A stretch of 7,827 bases of DNA from Streptomycetales bacterium (GTDB lineage: Bacteria; Actinomycetota; Actinomycetes; Prado026): the NCBI GenBank assembly GCA_025361995.1, contig JANYIP010000142.1:1-7827 (forward strand). Direction: 5' to 3'. Below, in pieces: positions 1-6,495 of this stretch. Both the position numbers and the translations under genes were made by a program. Each line of letters starts with the position of its first letter. Position 1 is the stretch's first letter. The notes under the pieces are model-generated. The model ran no database searches, was not told where the DNA came from, and worked only from the letters and a program-made list of their open reading frames with translations.

Positions 1-856
1 GCAGCCGCCCACCCGGTCGTAGCCGACCGGCCAGGAACGTGAAGTACGCTGGGAGATTGGCAAGGCCGATGTGCTCGGTGAGCCCGATCGATGAGACGGC
101 GTCGAAGTTGCCCCCGGGGACGTCCCTGTAGTCGGAGTGCCGGATCTCGGCCTTGCCCTCGAGGCCGGCGTCAGCGATGGCCTTGGCGCCCCACTCGGCC
201 TGCTGGCGGGCCAGGGTGACGCCGAGAACGGTGACGTCGTAGTTCTCGGCCGCGTGCCGGACCATGCCTCCCCACCCGCAGCCGACGTCGAGAAGCCGCA
301 TGCCCGCCTTGAGGCCGAGCTTGCGGCACACGAGGTCGAACTTCTCAGCCTGGGCCTGTTCGAGCGAGGCGTCCAGAGTCGGGTAGACGGCGCAGGTGTA
401 CGCCATGGTCGGGCCGAGCACGTATGAGTAGAAGAGGTTCGAGACGTCGTAGTGGTGCTGGATGGCAGCGGCGTCGCGCGACTTGGAGTGCCTGCGGCCG
501 CGACGCAGCGGCGGCGGTGCCTCCTCGACCGGTCGCGGCGGCGGGCGCAGCGCGCGGGTGCCGAGCTCCTTGAACAGCTCGGCGCGGTCGCTCCAGCCGA
601 CCTCCTGGCGGATCCCGCCGAGCAGGCTCTGCAGAGCGAAGTGCAGGTCGCCCTCGACGTCCAGGTGGCCGGTGACGAAGGCGCGCGCGAGCCCGAGGTC
701 GCCGGGGGCGGTGGCGATGTAGCGCAGCCCGATGGGGGACCGCAGGTCGATCGTCGCCTCGGCGTCACGCGGGCCGGCCGTGCTGCCGTCGTACGCGATG
801 AAGCGCACGCCGGAGCCGTCGCCGACGATCTGCTCGAACATGTTGGCCAGCCTCAT
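1..856 (-). CDS. tmsB: Cyclopropane-fatty-acyl-phospholipid synthase-like SAM methyltransferase, TmsB type (3' end cut by window edge)
   Basis: Expected to transfer a methyl group from SAM to the double bond of an unsaturated acyl chain on a membrane phospholipid. 285 residues are visible; the C-terminus lies beyond the left edge. Seen: an N-terminal domain of about 100 residues, a Pro/Arg-rich linker (about 103-125), the family signature HHYDVSNLFY (134-143), TCAVY with Cys155 (equivalent to the conserved Cys in E. coli Cfa), SAM motif I LLDVGCGWGG (188-197), and IGLTEHIG with Glu261 matching the bicarbonate-site Glu of Cfa. The ATG at 856 is chosen because a strong GGAGGTGG lies 7 bases upstream. 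It follows the FAD oxidoreductase gene by 59 bases on the same strand, presumably co-transcribed. Known: in actinobacteria this gene pair makes 10-methyl branched fatty acids, the methyltransferase giving a 10-methylene intermediate. Inference: that role rather than cyclopropanation, because of the neighbour. Family certain; the exact product is likely, not proven. Confidence 0.85.
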   Translation of the reverse strand, partial: MRLANMFEQIVGDGSGVRFIAYDGSTAGPRDAEATIDLRSPIGLRYIATAPGDLGLARAFVTGHLDVEGDLHFALQSLLGGIRQEVGWSDRAELFKELGTRALRPPPRPVEEAPPPLRRGRRHSKSRDAAAIQHHYDVSNLFYSYVLGPTMAYTCAVYPTLDASLEQAQAEKFDLVCRKLGLKAGMRLLDVGCGWGGMVRHAAENYDVTVLGVTLARQQAEWGAKAIADAGLEGKAEIRHSDYRDVPGGNFDAVSSIGLTEHIGLANLPAYFTFLAGRLRPGGRL

Positions 857-863
857 CGTGCTG

Positions 864-871
864 CCACCTCC
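864..871 (-). promoter_or_regulatory. Ribosome binding site of the TmsB-type methyltransferase
   Basis: GGAGGTGG read on the minus strand, 7 bases before the ATG at 856. It is the only strong Shine-Dalgarno sequence seen at a gene start in this window, fitting an internal operon gene translated from a leadered message, and it fixes the start. Confidence 0.75.
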
Positions 872-915
872 GTGTCCTGACTCAGATGTCTCGTTCCGTG
901 CGGAGTACTGCCGTG

Positions 916-2286
916 CTAGCGCTGCCGAACGACCTTGTCGTAGAGGTCGGCGAGCCGGCCCTGCGGGTCGTACGTCTTCTTGAGCGACTGGTAGGCCGCG
1001 CCGTTGTACGTCGCCCAGAACGTGTCCTCGTCGTAGAACGAGGTCGAGTACAACGACTTGCGCCCGCCGAGGTCGGCGACCACCGCCTCGATCAGCCGGT
1101 TGCGGTCGCCGTCGCTCTCCCCGGGCCGCAGCTCGACGCTGGACCAGAATCCGACGTTCACGTACATGGTCCCGGGCTCGAAGCTGTAGAGGTCCCAGAC
1201 CGCGTCAGGGTCGCGCTGGGCCACCGGGCAGACCCAGACCGGCTCGATCCCGATCTCCCGGTGGAAGAACTCGAGGAACTCGGCGGTCCTGGCGACCGGC
1301 ACCTCGATGTCCTGGACGACGACCTCACGCGGACCCTTGCCACGCCAGGCGTCGATCCGGGCGGCGATGCCGTGCCGCCGCTCGAAGGCGATCGCCTTGC
1401 CATAAACGTCGGACCGCAGGTAGCGCTTGGGGATCAGCCGCCGGACGGTCGGGTTCTGCACCCCGAGGGCGCGCGAGCACCAGAACCAGTCGGTGTCCCA
1501 GCGCCACAGGTAGTCCCGGACGGTGAGGTAGTCGCGACGTCGGTTCTGGATGGAGCGGTAGTAGATCTTGGTCCCGGTGTAGTCGCTGGTGTACGGCGCC
1601 TGCGCCACGAAGGTGCCCACGCTGATGTAGTGCTCACGGTCGGAGAACACGGTGCCGTCGACGAAGTCGATGCTCTCCCCGTCGAGCTCGCCGCTGGCGG
1701 CCACCTCGCCGAGCCGGGCCACGAACTCGGCGGGGTCGTCGAAGCGCAGGTGCGTCAGGCGCACGTACGGCAGGACCGGCTGGAGCTCGATCGTCAGCCG
1801 CAAGGCGTAGCCGAGGGTGCCGTACGAGTTCGGGAAGCCGTAGTAGAGCAGCGAGTCGTCGCCGCCCGGGCTGGCGGTGACGATCCGGCCGTCGCCGACG
1901 AGCACGTCCATGTCGAGGACGGACTCGTGCGGGAAGCCGTTGCGGAAGGACGAGGACTCGATGCCGAGCCCGGTGACCGCGCCCCCGAGGGTGATCGTCT
2001 TGAGCTGCGGAACGACCTGCGGCATCAGCCCGTGCGCCAGGGTGGCGTCCACGAGGTGCTCGTACGTCGTCATGCCGAGTACGTCCGCGGTGCGGGAGAC
2101 TGGGTCGACCGAGAGGACACCGTCGAAGCCGGACACGTCCAGGCCAGGGGTGGCGGACGCGGCCCTGGCGCGGAACAAGTTGGAGGTGCGTTTCGCGAGC
2201 CGGACCGGTGACCCGGTCGGGATCGCCGCGTACTCGCCCCTCAGACGCGCGACAGCCAAGGCGTAGGTGTCTGCGCTCACCGCCAT
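916..2286 (-). CDS. tmsA: FAD-binding oxidoreductase, DHCR24/TmsA-like (10-methylene fatty acyl reductase candidate)
   Basis: 456 residues. Expected to reduce the 10-methylene acyl chain made by the neighbouring methyltransferase to the saturated 10-methyl chain, using FAD and a reduced nicotinamide cofactor. Seen: a PCMH-type FAD-binding domain in the N-terminal half, with LGGAVTGLGIESSS (100-113) followed by a valine-rich strand and GDGRIV (131-136). This closely resembles the GGxxxGxGIESSS signature of plant and animal delta-24-sterol reductases (DWF1/DHCR24). The C-terminal half is rich in Trp and Tyr, with WDLYSFEPG (364-372) and SFYDEDTFW (416-424), as in that family. The frame is open 47 codons further upstream, but the ATG at 2286 is preferred: the conserved sequence starts shortly after it and a TACGGT hexamer sits 7 bases before it. 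No signal peptide or membrane segment is evident. Known: the actinobacterial tmsA-tmsB (bfaA/bfaB) pair makes tuberculostearic-type acids. Other sterol-reductase-like or sugar oxidase activities are less likely given the neighbour. Confidence 0.82.
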   Translation of the reverse strand: MAVSADTYALAVARLRGEYAAIPTGSPVRLAKRTSNLFRARAASATPGLDVSGFDGVLSVDPVSRTADVLGMTTYEHLVDATLAHGLMPQVVPQLKTITLGGAVTGLGIESSSFRNGFPHESVLDMDVLVGDGRIVTASPGGDDSLLYYGFPNSYGTLGYALRLTIELQPVLPYVRLTHLRFDDPAEFVARLGEVAASGELDGESIDFVDGTVFSDREHYISVGTFVAQAPYTSDYTGTKIYYRSIQNRRRDYLTVRDYLWRWDTDWFWCSRALGVQNPTVRRLIPKRYLRSDVYGKAIAFERRHGIAARIDAWRGKGPREVVVQDIEVPVARTAEFLEFFHREIGIEPVWVCPVAQRDPDAVWDLYSFEPGTMYVNVGFWSSVELRPGESDGDRNRLIEAVVADLGGRKSLYSTSFYDEDTFWATYNGAAYQSLKKTYDPQGRLADLYDKVVRQR

Positions 2287-2293
2287 GCCCCCC

Positions 2294-2299
2294 ACCGTA
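2294..2299 (-). promoter_or_regulatory. Candidate -10 element for the TmsA-type gene
   Basis: TACGGT on the minus strand, 7 bases before the ATG at 2286. This is the expected distance for transcription starting at or next to the start codon (leaderless). The G-run between them is too close to the ATG to work well as a Shine-Dalgarno sequence. I see no convincing -35. It suggests the gene can be transcribed separately from the small membrane-protein gene upstream. Confidence 0.4.
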
Positions 2300-2340
2300 G
2301 TGAAAGCCCGGTCTCCTAGGGAATGTTGCCGCGACCCGAT

Positions 2341-2364
2341 CTGTTCCCGGCTGGGGCTGTTCCC
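2341..2364. repeat. Pair of 8-base direct repeats with a 16-base period
   Basis: CTGTTCCC occurs at 2341-2348 and again at 2357-2364, in the 80-base gap between the small membrane-protein gene and the FAD oxidoreductase gene. The spacing of about one and a half helical turns, and the place just upstream of the candidate promoter, would suit a regulator site. A partial inverted copy, GGGAA, lies at 2319-2323. On the minus strand a weak GGGG-5-CCCC hairpin directly follows the stop of the small gene. No regulator is known; chance is possible. Confidence 0.35.
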
Positions 2365-2366
2365 CG

Positions 2367-2540
2367 CTAGCGCGTCCGGCGCCCGCGCGACAGCCGCAGG
2401 GTCAGTGTCGTGATGATGACCCCGCACAGCGCGTACGCCAGGGCGACCACGATCACCCCGCGGACGAGGTTGACCACGGCCAGCACGAACCAGCCGATGG
2501 CAAGCACAGCGAGCGCGGTCACGCGTGCCTTGGAGTTCAC
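2367..2540 (-). CDS. Small two-helix membrane protein of unknown function
   Basis: 57 residues with a GTG start. Seen: a short basic N-terminus (MNSKAR), two hydrophobic segments (about 7-25 and 27-49) joined by a tight turn around NLVRG, and a very basic tail, SRGRRTR. This is a helical hairpin with both ends probably cytoplasmic by the positive-inside rule. The frame stays open far upstream, but that part runs antisense to the dehydrogenase gene and has no membrane-protein character. The GTG at 2540 lies 7 bases after a TACCAT hexamer, so a leaderless start is plausible. It is the first gene before the fatty-acid methylation pair, 80 bases from the FAD oxidoreductase, and may be co-expressed with it. 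I do not recognise the family. A role as a membrane anchor or partner of the lipid-modifying enzymes is only a guess. The composition strongly supports a real gene. Confidence 0.65.
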   Translation of the reverse strand: MNSKARVTALAVLAIGWFVLAVVNLVRGVIVVALAYALCGVIITTLTLRLSRGRRTR

Positions 2541-2547
2541 GTCCGCG

Positions 2548-2553
2548 ATGGTA
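2548..2553 (-). promoter_or_regulatory. Candidate -10 element of the leftward operon
   Basis: TACCAT on the minus strand, 7 bases before the GTG at 2540, so transcription would start at or beside the start codon. No clear -35 hexamer is visible about 17 bases upstream. It faces away from the -10 candidate of the dehydrogenase gene, with 34 bases between the two hexamers. Confidence 0.4.
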
Positions 2554-2567
2554 GGCCGTCGGGTGCC

Positions 2568-2586
2568 CGGCGCCGACAGGGCGCCG
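2568..2586. promoter_or_regulatory. Perfect 7-base inverted repeat, candidate operator in the divergent promoter region
   Basis: CGGCGCC (2568-2574), spacer GACAG, GGCGCCG (2580-2586). It lies wholly between the two candidate divergent -10 hexamers and ends one base before the rightward one. A protein bound here would cover the -10/-35 spacer of the dehydrogenase promoter and could affect both directions. The GC-only arms make chance more likely than for a mixed sequence. No regulator gene is in the window. Confidence 0.35.
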
Positions 2587-2587
2587 A

Positions 2588-2593
2588 TAGGTT
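2588..2593 (+). promoter_or_regulatory. Candidate -10 element of the dehydrogenase gene
   Basis: TAGGTT, 7 bases before the ATG at 2601, with no Shine-Dalgarno sequence between. This fits a leaderless transcript. An in-frame TTG at 2592 overlaps the hexamer, which argues against it as the start. No recognisable -35. Confidence 0.42.
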
Positions 2594-2600
2594 GACCGCC

Positions 2601-3521
2601 ATGAGCACGCGAGTGGGAGTCATCGGGCTGGGGATCATGGGTTCCGGCATGGCCAACAACCTGCTGGCCAAGGGTCACCGCGTGAGCGTCCAGAACCGTA
2701 CGGCGGCCCGTACCGAGCGCTTCGCCGCGGCTGGCGCGACGGTCTGCTGTACCCCGTCCGAGCTGGCGGCGTCGTGCGACGTGATCCTGATCTGCGTCAG
2801 CGACACCCCGGACGTCGAGGCTGTGCTCTTCGGCCCGGACGGTGTCGCTGCCGGGGCCGCAGCGGGCAGCCTGGTCGTCGACGCGAGCACCATCTCCCCG
2901 GACGCGACCCGCGACTTCGCGGCCCGGTTGGCCGGCCAGGGGGTCGCCTTCCTCGACACGCCTGTCTCCGGCGGCAGCGAGGGGGCGGTCAAGGGGACGT
3001 TGTCGATCATGGTCGGGGGTGCGGCCGCGGACCTGGAGCGGGCCCGCCCAGTGCTGGAGGCCATCGGCGCGAGAGTCACGCACGTGGGCCCGGTCGGCGC
3101 CGGTCAGACCTGCAAGCTGGTGAACCAGATCCTGGTCGTGGTCAACATGCTCGCGGTGTCCGAGGCGCTGCTGCTGGCGCAGGCCGGGGGGCTCGACCTG
3201 ACCAAGACCATCGCAGCTGTCGAGTCCGGGGCGGCGGGCTCGTGGATGCTCAGCAACCGCGGGCCGCAGGTGATCCAGCGCGACTGGCGTCCGGGCTTCA
3301 CGATCGACCTCCAGCAGAAGGACCTGCGCCTGGTCCTCGAGGCGGCGGACTCCCTGGGCATCCCCCTGCAGGCGACCGCCGGCGTCTTCCAGCTCTACCG
3401 CACGCTGCAGTCAGCCGGCCTCGGCGGGGAGGGCAACCACGCGCTGGTCAAGGCGCTGGAAGCACTGTCAGGCACGACGGTTGGCCGATCGGGCGACAGC
3501 GCTGACGATTCGCGGCGGTAG
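2601..3521 (+). CDS. NAD(P)-dependent beta-hydroxyacid dehydrogenase (3-hydroxyisobutyrate dehydrogenase / glyoxylate-succinic semialdehyde reductase family)
   Basis: 306 residues, the usual family length (about 290-310). A cytosolic enzyme that interconverts a beta-hydroxyacid and its aldehyde or keto acid. Seen: Rossmann motif GLGIMG (9-14); NRT at 32-34 after the second strand, where an Arg usually marks NADP(H) preference; substrate-binding DTPVSGG (119-125); catalytic Lys172 in GAGQTCKLVNQ (166-176); and Lys240-Asp241 in QQKDL, the conserved C-terminal contact. All key residues are present. The NRT motif and the sequence around it resemble the GLYR / 2-hydroxy-3-oxopropionate reductase branch more than NAD-dependent 3-hydroxyisobutyrate dehydrogenases, but I cannot name the substrate. 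ATG at 2601 is preferred over TTG at 2592. The last 15 or so residues are a Ser/Asp/Arg-rich tail without a conserved role. The permease-monooxygenase gene starts 42 bases after its stop, so the two are probably co-transcribed and the reductase may act on a product made by it. Confidence 0.85.
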   Translation: MSTRVGVIGLGIMGSGMANNLLAKGHRVSVQNRTAARTERFAAAGATVCCTPSELAASCDVILICVSDTPDVEAVLFGPDGVAAGAAAGSLVVDASTISPDATRDFAARLAGQGVAFLDTPVSGGSEGAVKGTLSIMVGGAAADLERARPVLEAIGARVTHVGPVGAGQTCKLVNQILVVVNMLAVSEALLLAQAGGLDLTKTIAAVESGAAGSWMLSNRGPQVIQRDWRPGFTIDLQQKDLRLVLEAADSLGIPLQATAGVFQLYRTLQSAGLGGEGNHALVKALEALSGTTVGRSGDSADDSRR

Positions 3522-3536
3522 TTCAAACCGATCGTC
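3504..3536 (+). other. Imperfect hairpin across the dehydrogenase stop codon
   Basis: GACGAT (3504-3509) and CGGT (3516-3519) can pair with the continuous run ACCGATCGTC (3527-3536). This leaves a 6-base bulge on the left arm and a 7-base loop that contains most of the stop codon. No T-tract follows, so it is not a standard terminator. It could stabilise or attenuate the message between the two genes, or be chance. Confidence 0.25.
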
Positions 3537-3563
3537 GGACACGAAGGCGGGCTGGCCGTCACC

Positions 3564-6428
3564 ATGGGGGGCATGAGCGCCGACGATTCCCCCGGGCTGC
3601 CTGGGCTGCCGGGGCTCGACGAGCGCAAGAAGCTGTCGACGCCCCGGATCGTCTTCCTGGTCGTCGCCGCGGCCGCGCCGCTGGCCGCGATGGTGGGCAA
3701 CGTCCCGCTGGCGCTGAAGCTCGGCAACGGTCCGGGCCTGCCCGGGGCCTTCGTGCTCGCGACGGTCGTGCTGCTCTGCTTCGCCGTCGGGTACGCCGCG
3801 ATGAGCCGCAAGGTGGTGAACACCGGCGCGTTCTACACATACGTGGCCCGGGGGCTCGGCAAGCCGCCGGCGGTGGCGGTCGCCTTCGTGGCGGTGCTGT
3901 CGTACAACGCGCTCGCGGCCGGGCTGGTCGGGGCCTTCGGGTACTTCGGGTCGTTGGTGCTGGACGGGGCTGGCATCCACGGGGTCCCTTGGCTCGCCGT
4001 CTCGGCGGTCGGCTGGGTGATCACCGCGGTCCTGGGGTACCGGTCGGTGGACGTCAGCGCCAAGGTGCTCGCGGTCTTGATGACCGCCGAGATCCTGATC
4101 CTGCTCCTGCTCGACCTCGGGATCATCGGCCACCGCGGGGCCGACGCGCTGCCGAGCTCGGCGTTCGCCCCCTCGACAATCTTCTCGGGCGCACTGGGGC
4201 TCGCCCTGATGTTCGCGTTCGCGTCCTTCATCGGCTTCGAGTCGGCGGCGCTCTACGGCGAGGAGTCGCACGACCCGCAGCGCAGCATCCCGCGGGCGAC
4301 GTACGCGTCGGTGCTGATCATCGGCGTCTTCTACACCTTCACGACGTGGTGCATCGTCGGCGGCGGCGTCGTGCAGACCGCGGCCGGGCTCAAGAAGGAC
4401 GACCTGGGCACGCTCGTGCTGGACCAGGCGGCGACCTTCGTCGGGCCGTGGGCGCACGACCTCATGGCGGTCTTCTTCGCCACCAGCCTGCTGGCTTCGG
4501 TGGTCGCGATCCACAACGCGGCCAGCCGCTACATGTTCGCGCTCGGGCGGGAGCGGTTGCTGCCGCCGGTGCTGGGCCGCTTCCACCCGCGGCGCTACTC
4601 CCCGTACGTCGCGAGCATGACGCAGTCGGGGATCAACGCGATCGTGGTGCTCGCCTTCGCCGTGGCCGGGCTGGACCCGTACCTGAACCTGGCCACGAGC
4701 ATGATCGGCCTGTCGACGCTCGGGATCGTCGCGCTCCAGGCGGTCGCGGCCATCTCAATCATCGTGTTCTTCTGGCGACGGCACGAGGTCGACCCCTGGC
4801 GGACGGTGCTCGCCCCACTGATCGGCGCCGCCGGCCTCCTCGTCGCGGCCTGGCTGCTCACCGTCAACTACTCGACCCTGACTGGCACGAGCTCACCCTG
4901 GATCGACGGCCTGCCGCTGACGCTGATCGTCGTGGCCGTCGCCGGCGTCGCCTACGCGCTGTGGCTGCGCCGCCGGTCCCCGGGGATCTACCGCGAGCTC
5001 GCCGGCGCCGACCTGCGCCACCACGCCGACCGGACGGCACCGCCGACCACCTATGGCGACGACGACCGCTACTGCATCGTCGGGGGCGGGCCGGCCGGGC
5101 TGGTGATGGCTCGCGCCTTCGCCAAGGAGGGCATCGGCTACGACCTCTACGAGCGGCACTCCAGCCTCGGCGGGATCTGGGACGCCGACAACCCGGGCAG
5201 CCCGATGTACGACTCGGCGCACTTCATCTCCTCGAAGTACACCTCGGGCTTCTTCGGCTTCCCGATGCCGGCGGACTATCCCGACTACCCCACCCACCGG
5301 CAGATCCTCACGTACGTCCGGTCGTTCGCCCGCCGCTACGGCATCGACCGCCACGCCGTGACCGGAGTGGCCGTCACGTCGGCGGCTCCCAGTGCTGACG
5401 GCTGGACGGTCACCCTCTCGACCGGCCAGGCCAAGACGTACCGAGGGGTGGTGTGCGCCAACGGGGTGACCTGGCACCCGCGGCTGCCGGACATCCCCGG
5501 CCTCGCGACCTTCACCGGCGAGGTTCGGCACTCGGTCACCTACCGCTCGCCGGAAGAGTTCGCCGGTCGGCGGGTGCTCGTCGTCGGGGCCGGCAACTCC
5601 GGCGTCGACATCGCCTGCGACGCGGCCCGGTCCGCGGACGCGGCGTTCCTGTCGGTCCGCCGGGGATACCGCTTCATTCCCAAGCACATCTTCGGGATCC
5701 CGACCGACGTCTTCATCACCCGCGGCGGGCTACCACCGAAGGGCGTCATCGTCCCTGTCGATCCGACCAAGCTCGTCGACGCGCTGGTGGGGGACCTGAC
5801 CCGGTACGGCCTGCCGGCACCGGACCACCAGCTGCTCGAGTCCCACCCGATCATGAACACCCAGATCCTGCACCACCTCGCGCACGGCGACATCACGGCC
5901 AAGGCCGACGTCACCGAGCTCCGGGGGGGCTCGGTCGTCTTCGCTGACGGCAGCCAGGAGCAGGTCGACCTGGTGCTGCTCGCAACCGGCTACGACTACG
6001 CGATCCCCTACCTCGACCCCGACCTCTTCAGCTGGGACCAGGGCCGGCCCGACCTCTACCTCAACGTGCTGCACCGCACCCTTGACGGGCTGTACGTCCT
6101 CGGCTTCGTGGAGTTCGCCGACGCGGCGTACCAGCGTTTCGACGAGATGGCGCAGCTAGTGGTCATCGATGCCTACGCGCACCGGACCGGGACCGGGCTG
6201 GCCGAGCTACGGCAGCTGCGCGCCACGGACCACCCCGACCTGCGGGGCGGCCACCACTACGTCGACTCGGCCCGGCACGCGGCCTACGTCGACTCCGTGA
6301 CCTACCAGCGGGTGCTCGCCGAGGTGCGCGACACGTTCGGGTTCGCCGACCCCGACGAGGCCTTCTACACGCAGACAGAAGTCGACGTGCGCGCAGTCCT
6401 CGATGACCACCTGGTGCCCACCGAGTAG
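3564..6428 (+). CDS. Fusion protein: APC-family amino-acid permease joined to a class B flavin-containing monooxygenase
   Basis: 954 residues in one open frame. Residues 1-475 are a complete APC-type transporter with about 12 hydrophobic segments. Landmarks are TM1-TM2 with APLAAMVGNVPLAL (38-51), the SRKVVNTGAFYTYVARGLG loop (81-99), and the TM6-TM7 loop FIGFESAALYGEESHDPQRS (222-241). It ends in a basic RRRSPG (469-474) after TM12, so the C-terminus should face the cytoplasm. After a linker of about 25 residues, 501-954 form a full monooxygenase: FAD motif GGGPAG (507-512), LGGIW (535-539), the FMO signature F650-x-G652-x3-H656-x3-Y660, NADPH motif GAGNSG (675-680) and ATGY (807-810). Expected role: import an amino acid or amine and N- or S-oxygenate it with NADPH and O2; substrate unknown. 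No in-frame ATG, GTG or TTG lies between TM12 and the FAD motif, so the monooxygenase has no start of its own. ATG at 3564 or 3573 could be the start; neither has a good ribosome site. Family calls are strong; the physiological role is inference. Confidence 0.88.
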   Translation: MGGMSADDSPGLPGLPGLDERKKLSTPRIVFLVVAAAAPLAAMVGNVPLALKLGNGPGLPGAFVLATVVLLCFAVGYAAMSRKVVNTGAFYTYVARGLGKPPAVAVAFVAVLSYNALAAGLVGAFGYFGSLVLDGAGIHGVPWLAVSAVGWVITAVLGYRSVDVSAKVLAVLMTAEILILLLLDLGIIGHRGADALPSSAFAPSTIFSGALGLALMFAFASFIGFESAALYGEESHDPQRSIPRATYASVLIIGVFYTFTTWCIVGGGVVQTAAGLKKDDLGTLVLDQAATFVGPWAHDLMAVFFATSLLASVVAIHNAASRYMFALGRERLLPPVLGRFHPRRYSPYVASMTQSGINAIVVLAFAVAGLDPYLNLATSMIGLSTLGIVALQAVAAISIIVFFWRRHEVDPWRTVLAPLIGAAGLLVAAWLLTVNYSTLTGTSSPWIDGLPLTLIVVAVAGVAYALWLRRRSPGIYRELAGADLRHHADRTAPPTTYGDDDRYCIVGGGPAGLVMARAFAKEGIGYDLYERHSSLGGIWDADNPGSPMYDSAHFISSKYTSGFFGFPMPADYPDYPTHRQILTYVRSFARRYGIDRHAVTGVAVTSAAPSADGWTVTLSTGQAKTYRGVVCANGVTWHPRLPDIPGLATFTGEVRHSVTYRSPEEFAGRRVLVVGAGNSGVDIACDAARSADAAFLSVRRGYRFIPKHIFGIPTDVFITRGGLPPKGVIVPVDPTKLVDALVGDLTRYGLPAPDHQLLESHPIMNTQILHHLAHGDITAKADVTELRGGSVVFADGSQEQVDLVLLATGYDYAIPYLDPDLFSWDQGRPDLYLNVLHRTLDGLYVLGFVEFADAAYQRFDEMAQLVVIDAYAHRTGTGLAELRQLRATDHPDLRGGHHYVDSARHAAYVDSVTYQRVLAEVRDTFGFADPDEAFYTQTEVDVRAVLDDHLVPTE

Positions 6429-6483
6429 TCCGTCCGGAAGGTCTCCCCGTGCTCCGAGCAACCTGGGTGGGTCCGCGCTGGCC

Positions 6484-6489
6484 TACGCT
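6484..6489 (+). promoter_or_regulatory. Candidate -10 element of the homocysteine S-methyltransferase gene
   Basis: TACGCT, 6 bases before the GTG at 6496, in the 67-base gap after the fusion gene. No Shine-Dalgarno sequence is seen before the GTG, so a leaderless start is plausible and the gene may have its own promoter as well as read-through. I see no riboswitch-like structure in this short gap. Confidence 0.38.
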
Positions 6490-6495
6490 TGCGAC

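Noticed and set aside
886..2211. Long plus-strand open frame of 441 codons opposite the FAD oxidoreductase
   Set aside because: It is a GC-driven shadow: rich in Val, Ala, Gly, Arg and Asp with no domain motif, while the opposite strand encodes a clear FAD-binding family.
3468..4586. Minus-strand open frame of 372 codons opposite the permease
   Set aside because: Composition is nearly all Arg, Glu, His, Ala, Asp and Gln with no fold signature; the other strand encodes recognisable transmembrane helices.
4980..5060. Possible separate gene for the monooxygenase, from the ATG near 5053
   Set aside because: That ATG is in another frame and gives a Thr/Ala/Ser stretch without FAD motifs. No in-frame start precedes the FAD motif, so the continuous fusion stands.
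3989..5398. 469-codon frame overlapping the fusion gene on the same strand
   Set aside because: Arg/Ala/Gly-rich out-of-frame shadow of the permease and monooxygenase, with no motif of its own.
6403..6495. Longer N-terminus for the homocysteine S-methyltransferase
   Set aside because: The upstream 31 codons overlap the end of the fusion gene, lack conserved character and precede a better-placed GTG.
6429..6495. SAM-type riboswitch upstream of the homocysteine S-methyltransferase
   Set aside because: The gap is only 67 bases and shows none of the paired structure or conserved segments of SAM riboswitches.
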